From Leptospira inadai serovar Lyme str. 10 (lineage in GTDB: Bacteria > Spirochaetota > Leptospiria > Leptospirales > Leptospiraceae): a stretch of 64,000 nucleotides of DNA. The stretch covers positions 372,001 to 436,000 of the forward strand of contig NZ_AHMM02000017.1 of the NCBI RefSeq assembly GCF_000243675.2. The letters run 5' to 3'. Positions within the stretch are counted from its first letter, which is position 1, and every line of letters begins with the position of its first letter. Below, piece after piece: positions 18,363 through 27,200 of the stretch. Position numbers and translations under genes: made by a program. The notes below the pieces were generated by a model. That model was not told the origin of the DNA and did no database searches. It worked only from the letters and a program-made list of their open reading frames with translations.

Positions 18363-18395
18363 ACGTTTTCTCCTTATTATCTAAGGAGAAAACGT
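18363..18395 (-). promoter_or_regulatory. Perfect 14-bp inverted repeat in the HD-GYP-like gene leader
   Basis: ACGTTTTCTCCTTA, loop TTATC, then TAAGGAGAAAACGT. The repeat sits 29 bases before the start codon of the minus-strand gene. It contains an AAGGAG sequence in one arm, so it could be an operator, an attenuator or an RNA structure that affects translation. Confidence 0.55.
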
Positions 18396-18577
18396 TCAAA
18401 CTGACAATGGAGTGCAGTCTTACTTTTCAAAAAGACCGCTCACTATACTAGAATTATGTTTAACAATTCTATGTTTTTAGGATGTTATTGATTTCTAAAT
18501 CGAAGAATTTCAAATTATTGATTTTTCTCATATATCGGATTGATAAATATCAATTGCTTCCGACGGCTAAGAGCGAT

Positions 18578-18745
18578 TTATTTCGCTTCGACGCACTTAG
18601 TTCTCCAGCGAGTAAGTCCCGTGGTTTCGGCAGTTATTGCTCCGATGCACTCCTGATTTGTGCTGAACTCTCCCAATTTTACGAGGCCTCTTGGTGAATT
18701 GAGCCAAAGTATCCATAGTCCGAATATAACCAAATTAATTTTCAT
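18578..18745 (-). CDS. Tiny exported protein, paralogue of the one at 16456
   Basis: The ATG at 18743-18745 gives 55 residues: MKINLVIFGLWILWLNSPRG, then GEFSTNQECIGAI and RWRTKCVEAK. The two-cysteine layout and the RWxTxCxEAK ending match the 16456 gene exactly in spacing class. GGGAGAG lies upstream. The product is probably secreted or membrane-anchored; function unknown. Confidence 0.6.
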   Translation of the reverse strand: MKINLVIFGLWILWLNSPRGLVKLGEFSTNQECIGAITAETTGLTRWRTKCVEAK

Positions 18746-19139
18746 TCCGATTAAAATCTCTCCCTGTCTGATATTCAAGATATTCGAAAGGGAGGATAAA
18801 AAATCCGCATTCTGGGTTCAAGAAAATTAATTTTTGTTTTGGGGTGGGGAATAGTCCTCGAGTAACGAATTTACACGTTAGTAGTCATCGAATTGACTTA
18901 CCGTTGTAAAACGAATTACATTTGGCACAAAAACGGAACGCACCTATTTAGCATAACTTAGAATAAAATCGAAAAGTCGAATTTCAAATGCCGATTCGCA
19001 ATTCGAGTCCGATGCGATTTGATAATTTATAGATTATTTTCAATTTTATATTGCATCCAAATTCGAATTCTTAAATAAGGGTGAATGCTCATTTTTTATA
19101 ATTGAAAATCCGAATTTATACGGGGATGAGTTAGAATAA
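18746..19139. other. Intergenic region
   Basis: About 390 bp between divergent genes, AT-rich. I see no coding frame or clear hairpin. It presumably holds both promoters. Confidence 0.3.
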
Positions 19140-20003
19140 TTGAATGCCGCCAATCAGATTTGCTATTTATGCGAAAGCCGAAAAAATAAAACTATCTTTA
19201 TTGAAAATGAGATCCCGATCGTTCGCTGCTTAATTTGCAACCACGTATTTTCTACCTATAAGCAAGAAGAGCATTTTGAAAACTATTGGGATGCGGAAGA
19301 AAGCGAATACGATTTGAATTGGTGGGACACCGCCCATCGAGAAATTTATAAAGATTTTATTACAAGCTTTCTAACCGAACCGAATGGGAAAATTTTAGAC
19401 GTCGGTTGCGGATTGGGGTTCTTCATTAAGATGCTCCAGGATGAACGGCCCGAATGGGAAGCTTTCGGTTACGAAATATCGAAGAGCGCAGTTAAATTCG
19501 CGAGGAAGCGGAACGGACTTAAAAACGTTCGATCCGGTATAGTTCAGGCCAGCGGTTTGCCCAAAGAAAGTTTTGATATTATAACTCTTTGGGACGTTTT
19601 AGAGCATATTCCGAAACCTCAAGATTTACTAACGTATTTATTCACATTATTAAAACCAGGCGGTTTTTTATTCATTCAAACTCCGAATTTTCCGGTTCAG
19701 CTTCTTAAAGCGAAACTGAAAGTGCTAGTGAAAGGGATGGTGAGCGACGGTCATTATCTCGAAGCCAAAGATCATATAAACGATTATTCGGAAGAAACAA
19801 TAAAGTTACTTTCCAAACAATGCGGTTTTTCTTCCGTCGATTTTACGATCTTGAAACCGATCGCGGCAGTGTCCGGCTCTAACGCAAAATTAGGAATATT
19901 TTTAAAAAAGATTTATTATTTTAGCACATTAGTTTTTTGGCATCTGACTTTTAAAAGACTTAACCTTAATCTTACTTTGTTCGCTTTATTGCGTAAAAAT
20001 TGA
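19140..20003 (+). CDS. Class I SAM-dependent methyltransferase with N-terminal zinc-ribbon
   Basis: The product is 287 residues. CYLCES and CLICNH near the N-terminus form a CxxC...CxxC zinc-ribbon-like knuckle. The methyltransferase core follows: ILDVGCGLGFFIKML (motif I), FDIITLWDVLEHIPKPQDLL (motif II/post-II), LKPGGFLFIQTPNF (motif III). The C-terminal 40 residues are hydrophobic (IYYFSTLVFWHLTFKRLNLN), possibly membrane-associated. It is typical of methyltransferases acting on sugars or O-antigen components. The start is TTG, forced because a TAA lies immediately upstream in frame. Confidence 0.8.
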   Translation: MNAANQICYLCESRKNKTIFIENEIPIVRCLICNHVFSTYKQEEHFENYWDAEESEYDLNWWDTAHREIYKDFITSFLTEPNGKILDVGCGLGFFIKMLQDERPEWEAFGYEISKSAVKFARKRNGLKNVRSGIVQASGLPKESFDIITLWDVLEHIPKPQDLLTYLFTLLKPGGFLFIQTPNFPVQLLKAKLKVLVKGMVSDGHYLEAKDHINDYSEETIKLLSKQCGFSSVDFTILKPIAAVSGSNAKLGIFLKKIYYFSTLVFWHLTFKRLNLNLTLFALLRKN

Positions 20004-20497
20004 TGGATGTCGTCATTTTCCTTATAACAAATGGATTATAGGATATTTCTCGACCAGCGCTTCTTCATTCAATCTTTCTAAATACAATTATCGAGGGCGA
20101 AGCTTACTATTTAAAATCTTCGAAACTTTATTTTTCAATCTTAAGTCCTGAATCTGGTAAAACCCCAATCGCTTTTTCCGGATTCTAAAGCGACCTCCCC
20201 TGGGTTTCGGATTTCTTTCTTCTTCCCGATTCGTGTTCGACTCTCAGCAATCATGCACTCTTGGTCTTGAGACCGGAAACTAAAAGTCAAGGCAATAGAG
20301 CCGTCTTAAAAGGTGCGCTTAAAACGTAGCGAGATACGGGACACGATTTCTGTTCTAAAAAAGTTACTACGAGAATTATTTCCGGCACATCACCTTTCTG
20401 CAAAGATTGCTGAAATCACCCAGGGAGAGGGGATAATTGGCGTTCGAAAAACAGAAGAATTAATTAAAGTCTTCTAATGAATTATGCAAACGTAAAC
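20004..20497. other. Intergenic region
   Basis: 494 bp between convergent genes. I see no supported gene, RNA or strong hairpin. Confidence 0.3.
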
Positions 20498-20995
20498 TTA
20501 AAATCCTAAACCTCTAGAATAGGCAAGTCCGAGGATCGCGATCAGTAAGGAAATAAAAAGGTTACTGCGCCCGAAAAACGAGGCGTATTTTCGGCTCTTA
20601 AGCCAAAGTTCCGAATTCAATTGCATTTCTTTAAAAGCGATCGGACCGATGAAAAAATCATGAATGATCGAATTGATTACCAAAAGCAGAAATAAGGTCA
20701 TTTTAAGGATCAAAATTCTGCCGTGTGAAGACATCCAATAGGATAATTGATAATAAGAAAGGAAATAACCTTTAAAGTAAGCGACAACTATCCCGGACGA
20801 AAGAAGAATTATAAATATGTAATACGAAATTCTTCGAAATTGAATCGCGATTTTGAAAAGTAACCGACTCTTTATCGATAAAAACTCGGGATCCCGATAG
20901 ACCGGTCCAAATACGAACACAAAAAATAACATTCCCCCGACCCAAAAAACCGCGGCAAAGAAGTGAATTAGCAAAAAAAAGAAATAAATGAACAA
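20498..20995 (-). CDS. CopD-like integral membrane protein
   Basis: The 165-residue protein has four hydrophobic helices. The first carries HFFAAVFWVGGMLFFVFVFG, the His/Trp-Gly-Gly signature of CopD and related families; others include ISYYIFIILLSSGIVVAYFK and ILILKMTLFLLLVINSIIHD. CopD relatives are linked to copper handling or haem-dependent membrane chemistry. The start codon appears to be TTG. No copper gene is adjacent, so the substrate is open. Confidence 0.6.
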   Translation of the reverse strand: MFIYFFFLLIHFFAAVFWVGGMLFFVFVFGPVYRDPEFLSIKSRLLFKIAIQFRRISYYIFIILLSSGIVVAYFKGYFLSYYQLSYWMSSHGRILILKMTLFLLLVINSIIHDFFIGPIAFKEMQLNSELWLKSRKYASFFGRSNLFISLLIAILGLAYSRGLGF

Positions 20996-21648
20996 ATTGT
21001 ACTCGACGGTAAATTAACGATAACTCTTCGGATCAATGATCATCCGGTAAATCTAAACTTCGCTCCGAGCCGTAATCCGCTTAGATCCCCCAAACTATCA
21101 CGTCTTAGGAACGAATATGGCAGAAATTGACCGACCCACGTAGTAAAAAAGATCCGCCTTCCATAGCACCAATATGCAATCTATAATATTTTTATGAATC
21201 ATATGAGCAACCTTGATCGATTCCTTTTTTGAAATCCACTCCTTCCCGTTTCTTTCCGAAGGTCCTTAGGATCTGTTTTTCATCGGTTATCGTGCGCTTC
21301 TTACGGGATATTTTAAAATGTACTTCCGAATTCAAGTTACCGCGAATCGAATTTTTCGTAATCTTTATTTCTAATCGTCGTTTCGAAATTTCAGAAAGTG
21401 GTTATTCTTTTAATAAAAATCGGTTTAACGGTATTCTCTAAGCTTATTTAGAGTATGATTCGCATTCATTGATCGAAATCAATTTTTTTGAATGGATTTT
21501 CAAGATCGGAATTGATTTAGATCAATGCATCTCCAGTAAATATGCCGGATATTTATAAAACGATCTATGAGGATTAACGAAAATTACCTTCATACTGTGT
21601 TATATAATTATAAATATATAATATTTTATTTCTAATATATATTTAATT
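20996..21648. other. Long intergenic region
   Basis: 650 bp upstream of the FadL-like gene. A 70-codon plus-strand frame at 21229-21441 lacks a ribosome-binding site and family resemblance. The last 60 bases are very AT-rich and likely hold the promoter. Confidence 0.3.
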
Positions 21649-23136
21649 ATGCGGGTGGGCTTGGCGATGTTCGTTTTGCTATTCAGATTAAGGTCTGTCG
21701 ATTATATGAGAATGATAATCAGAATTACTATTACTAAAATCATTCCTACATTTAACAAAGGAACCGCCTCTCGTTTCCTTCTCCTAAATATATTATTCTG
21801 GAAAGTTTCCCCGATTATCGGTTTCCAGGGAATCATGCAGACCTCCTTTGGGGCGAGACAGGCCGGAATGGGAGGCGCATTTCAAGGCGTAGGTGGTTCC
21901 GTCATGGATTTGGAATCCAACCCTTCACATCTGGCTCGACTTGCAGGTCCTAAATTCGAAATCGGGACTTCGGGACATTTTCCGAAAATTAAATATTCTG
22001 ATTCCTTTATGGACCAGAGCAGTGCATTGATTTATGAAAACAATATCAATGAAAGTCCGCGGGCGATCTTTCCATATATCGGCTATATTGCTCCCGTATC
22101 CAGCCGATTAGGGGTTGGAGTCGCTTTATATTCGCAAGGAGGAGGCGGGGGTTCCTTTTCGAATATTACCCGAATTTCACAGGGAAAAGAAAGTTTGAAT
22201 GATACCTTACGTGCGAATGTCCCTTTGTTGGGGACTGATCGGAAAGTAAAAGAGGACTTGGAGTTTAAATTCATGCTTTCGAAGCTTACTTTCGGTTCCG
22301 GTTATAGATTTCGAAAATTATGTTTGGGCATCGGTATCGATTTGGTCTACGCGTTCATGGAGATGAAGAAAACGAATCAAGATATGAGTCGAAGTTTACG
22401 GTTACCCGGTAGTTTGGCTTACAGTAGCGATCCATCCTACGCATTTAGCGGGAAACTTGGGTTATCTTACGAATTAACGGATGTTATTCGAGTGGCCTAC
22501 TCCTATACCGCAAGGAGTGTTTTGCATTTGGACGGTACGATGAAGATAGAGGATGTGAATCCGATTATACAGAATGTGTCTCGAGTTTCGAGAAATATGA
22601 TTTGGCCGGATCGTCATGTATTCGGAATTTCTTATCACAAGAGTTCCTGGATTTTCGATTTAGATATAAAATTCATTCCTTGGTCCCAAAGTTTTAGAAC
22701 GAGTAAATTTGCGTTGGAACAACCGCTGCTTACGACGCCGATCGGCACAGAGACTAATACGATGCTGATGAATTTCAGATGGCGGGACCAGTATTGTTTT
22801 GCGTTCGGAATGGAGTATCAATGGAATTACGGAATTCGATTAAGGAGCGGGTATAGTTATGCAAAAACTCCGACAACGCCCCAGGGATTGAATCCTATGT
22901 TAGGAACTACGAACGAACATCATTTAGCCGGCGGAATCGGTTATTACGCGGAAAATTCAGCAATTCATTTTGCAATAGAATACGGATTTCCGAAAACGAT
23001 AAAAGGAAGCGAATTCTCGGATTGGAGTTTAGCACATTCCGTATTTTCAAAAAATGAAATACAATTGTACCAGTTTCAGTTTGCTAAATCCGTTTCCGTT
23101 TTGAGTATGTATTTAGGCTTCGAGAAAAATATATAG
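21649..23136 (+). CDS. FadL/OmpP1-like outer membrane protein
   Basis: Residues after a hydrophobic stretch (RFLLLNILFWKVSPIIGFQG) show the FadL-type N-terminus: FGARQAGMGGAFQGVGGSVM, DLESNPS. A long beta-barrel follows with alternating aromatic strands (GLSYELTDVIRVAYSYTARS; FGMEYQWNYGIRLRSGYSYA) and a final strand. The protein probably moves hydrophobic substrates across the outer membrane. The start is uncertain: no Shine-Dalgarno is visible at 21649, and ATGs at 21667 and 21706 would shorten the leader. It is 11 bp upstream of a cytochrome-like gene. Confidence 0.75.
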   Translation: MRVGLAMFVLLFRLRSVDYMRMIIRITITKIIPTFNKGTASRFLLLNILFWKVSPIIGFQGIMQTSFGARQAGMGGAFQGVGGSVMDLESNPSHLARLAGPKFEIGTSGHFPKIKYSDSFMDQSSALIYENNINESPRAIFPYIGYIAPVSSRLGVGVALYSQGGGGGSFSNITRISQGKESLNDTLRANVPLLGTDRKVKEDLEFKFMLSKLTFGSGYRFRKLCLGIGIDLVYAFMEMKKTNQDMSRSLRLPGSLAYSSDPSYAFSGKLGLSYELTDVIRVAYSYTARSVLHLDGTMKIEDVNPIIQNVSRVSRNMIWPDRHVFGISYHKSSWIFDLDIKFIPWSQSFRTSKFALEQPLLTTPIGTETNTMLMNFRWRDQYCFAFGMEYQWNYGIRLRSGYSYAKTPTTPQGLNPMLGTTNEHHLAGGIGYYAENSAIHFAIEYGFPKTIKGSEFSDWSLAHSVFSKNEIQLYQFQFAKSVSVLSMYLGFEKNI

Positions 23137-23147
23137 AAGGAACGAAA

Positions 23148-23636
23148 ATGAACTTAAAGAAAATACCATTCGGTTTGATAGCATTTATATTATGGGTTTG
23201 TACTATAACTGTGCTAATGTATTATTTTTTGAAAGGTAACACGGTTAAATCTAAGGACAATAGGATCTCGATCCATTTGAATGAAGATGAAAAGATACTC
23301 GTACTCACCGAAATGCGAGGATTACTCGCTTCACTAAACGGGATTTTGGGGGGACTCTCCGCGGGAGATTATGAAAAAGCGTCCAAATCCGCACGAGCAT
23401 CCGGGATGGGATTGGTAAAAAGTCTAGAAAATGAAGAAAAGAAAATTCTACTAAAACTTCCGATCGAGTTTAAGCGACTCGGATTCGGCACTCACGAACA
23501 GTTCGACGTAATTTCCGAAAAGCTAAGACAGAAGAAAGAATTAGGCATTATTTTAGGTGAGTTGGACGTTTTGACTCGTAAATGCGTAGCCTGTCATGCG
23601 GCCTATAGAATAGATACGACGGTGCCGGACAAATAA
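23148..23636 (+). CDS. Cytochrome c'-like membrane-anchored protein
   Basis: The 162-residue protein has a single N-terminal helix (LIAFILWVCTITVLMYYFLK), a helical region consistent with a four-helix bundle, and one haem-attachment motif CVACHAAYR near the C-terminus, the position used by cytochromes c'. AAGGAACGAAA precedes the ATG. The adjacent porin-like gene suggests export or envelope redox function. The haem ligand and partner are unknown. Confidence 0.7.
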   Translation: MNLKKIPFGLIAFILWVCTITVLMYYFLKGNTVKSKDNRISIHLNEDEKILVLTEMRGLLASLNGILGGLSAGDYEKASKSARASGMGLVKSLENEEKKILLKLPIEFKRLGFGTHEQFDVISEKLRQKKELGIILGELDVLTRKCVACHAAYRIDTTVPDK

Positions 23637-24217
23637 GCGAAACACGAAAAGTTTTTGTCGTTTCTCCCATTTATTTTTTGGAAATTAACCGACAAAAATG
23701 CATAAAACAGAGACACTCGGAATCGGAGATGGATTCGGGTATTCGAATCAAAACCGTTCTATTCCATGACAGATTGATCATGAACAAATAATAAATTTCT
23801 AACGACGGTTAATGGATATTCTTATCTCCGACTTCATAAAATCAAGATCCTGCAATATTCGGAATTGAATTCGAAAATCGACGACGTCGATAAAGCATTC
23901 GAACAAACTCAATGGCAACGTTTTCGTTTCGCCTCCATAATTCCGTAAATAATTTATTAGAATATTGCCGCTCCTTTATATGTAAGATCTCGATCCGGAA
24001 ATACGTCTCTTAAAGAATGGGAATCCTGCCGAGGTAAGTATGAAATTAATTTTTCATTTTGCGATGAGAAATCTCCAAATTAAGGCTATCAGCATGAAAG
24101 AAAGGCCAAAACGAGTATAATGCGTTTCGCGTAAGCTTTTCGCATTAACCGCTTTTTCGACGGTGCGTGCGAGCGCTGTTCGTTCCGCGAGCAATGAAAC
24201 CAGGGAGCGGGAAGATA
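23637..24217. other. Intergenic region before the giant kinase
   Basis: 580 bp with no supported complete gene. A short stretch near 23870-23950 reads as ...DKAFEQTQWQRFRFASIIP and a stop, and may be the tail of a decayed gene, but it is too short to assign. Confidence 0.3.
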
Positions 24218-27200
24218 ATGATATCCGGCTACGAGATAAGGGAAGAGATCCACAAGGGCGGCAATGTTTCCGTATTTAGAGGGAACAATACGGAAACGTC
24301 CGATCCGGTTATTATCAAAATTCACACCAACGAATACCCTAGCATTCAAGATATTTCAAAATTTAAGCGGGAATACGAAATAGGAGCCGGAATCCATTCA
24401 TTCGGCGTGATTCGTTATTATGGCATCGAGAAGTATAAGAACTCTTTCGCTATCGTTATGGAAGACTGCGGCGCGATTTCGCTTAATAAAATTATTAAGG
24501 ATTTAAATCTGGAGCTGTCCCTAAAAATTTCGATTAAGATAGTCGAAGCTTTAGGTGAAATTCATAAAATTAACGTAATTCATAAGGATATAAAACCCAG
24601 TAATATAATCGTAAACTTGCAGACCGGATCAGTCAAGATAATCGACTTCGGAATCGCTTCCAAATTAACCCAGGAAAACGCTTCGCTACAATCGCCGGAA
24701 CATCTGGAAGGGACGTTAGGCTACATGTCTCCGGAACAGACCGGACGCATGAACCGTTCCATCGATTATCGGTCGGACTTTTATTCCCTCGGAGCGACTT
24801 TTTACGAAATGTTGACGGGGGAGCTTCTCTTCGAAACTACCAATTCGTTGGAGCTCATCCATTATCATATCGCAAAGATTCCGGTTCCTCCGCATGAAAG
24901 AAAAAATGGGCGAAATATACCGGAAAACCTTTCAAAAGTTATAATGAAGCTATTGGCAAAAAACGCCGAAGATCGCTACCAAAGCGTTTTTGGAATAAAA
25001 GCGGATTTAGAAAAATGTCTCGCGGAACTCGATGGAACCGTCGCCTCCGACGGCTCCGAATTTATTCCCGGTAAATTTGACATATCGGAACGATTTCAAA
25101 TTCCGCAAAAACTTTACGGCAGGGAAGAAGAATTAGAAAAGCTTTTAAATAGTTTTGAGAAAGTTTCCTTCGGGGAACGGGAGATGATTTTCATTTCGGG
25201 ATATTCCGGTATCGGAAAATCTTCGTTGGTAAACGAAATTCATAAACCCGTATTGGCTCGAAGAGGATACGTTATAGAAGGAAAATACGAACAATTCAAA
25301 AAAGACATACCTTATAGCGGATTTCTGAACGCCTTCCAAAGTTTAATTCGACAGGTCTTATCCGCGGACGAGTCTACTATCGAATCATTCCGAAAAGAAC
25401 TTACCAAGGTTCTTGGAATTAACGGAAGAATCCTCTCGGATGTAATTCCCGAGTTAGAGCTTATTTTAGGAAAATTACCGCCATCGCCGACATTAGGACC
25501 CCAAGAAACTCAAAATAGATTTAATCTTGCCATTCAGAATTTTGTACAGGTCTTTGCGAGATCGACCCATCCCCTTACGATATTTCTCGACGACCTCCAA
25601 TGGGCGGACTCGGCTTCTTTGAAATTACTCGAAATCCTTGAGACAAATCCGGAATGCAAATACTTATTTATCATCGGGGCCTATCGTGATAACGAAGTGG
25701 ATCCGTTGCACCCGCTGCTGCATGTCATTGGCGAAATTAAAAAATCGGGAACTAGCGTGGAATCGATCGCGCTCTCGCCTTTGGATTATGACAGTTTAAA
25801 TCTCCTAATTTCCGAAGCGCTCCATTGCGGTATCGAAAAGGCGAAACCGCTGGCTGAATTAGTCGCGTCTAAAACCGATCGAAATCCCTTCTTCGTTAAC
25901 GAATTTTTAAAAACATTATATAAAAATAATCTTTTGAGCCTGGACGTAGCCGCCGGTTCCTGGATCTGGGATTTGGAAAAAATAAAGGAAAGAGACATTA
26001 CGGATAACGTTGTAGAGTTAATGTCCCAGAAGATTAAGGATCTCCCCGCGGAAACGAGTAGAATCCTGCAATTCGGCGCATGCATAGGGAATAGTTTCGA
26101 TTTAAAGACCATTTCAATTGTACGCCAGCTCCCCGGGATGAGAATAATCGAAGATCTCTTCGCCGCGGTCGAATGCGGGTTACTTTTGCCCCTCGGAAAC
26201 GCGTACCGTTATTTAGCGGCTAACAACTTTTCAAATTCTCAAGATTCTGACTCTCAATTTTCGGAAAACCTATCCGATATTCGATTTAAATTCCTACATG
26301 ATAGAGTTCAACAGGCTGCTTATGATCTGATACCGGAATCCGAGAGACCGGCATTGCACCTCAAAATAGGACGGCATCTTCTAAATGATTCGAATCAGGA
26401 TGAAATTCCCGAACGCTTAATCGATATTGTCGGACACTTAAACGCCGGAATACATTTAGTCGATAGCGAACGAGAGTTATCGGAAATTGCCGATCTGAAT
26501 TTCCAAGCCGGCGTAAAAGCAAAAGACACCGTCGCTTATAAATCGGCCTCCTACTACTTCCAAGTTGCGATGGAAATATTGGGGGAATCCGGCTGGGAAT
26601 CCCGGTATGAAAAAGCCCTTTCAATCTATTCCGAAGCGATTGAGACCGAATATCTAAATACTGACTTCGACAGAATGGAGGAGCTAGCGCGCATTGCCGT
26701 ACAGAAAAGCCGTTCCACCATTTCTGCGATTCATGTTTTCGAAACGAGAATGCGAGCCAAAACGGCCCAGTCAAAATACGGAGAAGCGATAGCGGTTTCA
26801 AGCGACGTTTTACGATCATTAGGCGTTTATATTCCGACTAACGCAAAAAAAATCGATATTCTGACCGGCTTAATTAAAACAAAGTTTTCGATAGGATCGA
26901 AGTCCATCAGCGAAATGGAAAATCTTCCCGAAATGAAGGATTCCAGAAAATTGGCCGCAATGAATTTAATGATGGAAACTTGTCCGGCCGCTTACATAGC
27001 TGCACCGAATCTTTTTCCCATCATCGTATTCAATATGATTAGAACCTCGTTGAAGTACGGAAACTCGCCGGTTACTGCCTACGCATTCTGCGTATACGGA
27101 CTGATCCTAATCAGCGCCGTCGGAGATCTGCAAGCAGGTTATGAATTCGGAAAAATGTCCCTTCGAATGATGGAAAAATTCGAGGCCCCCGGTTTCAAAA

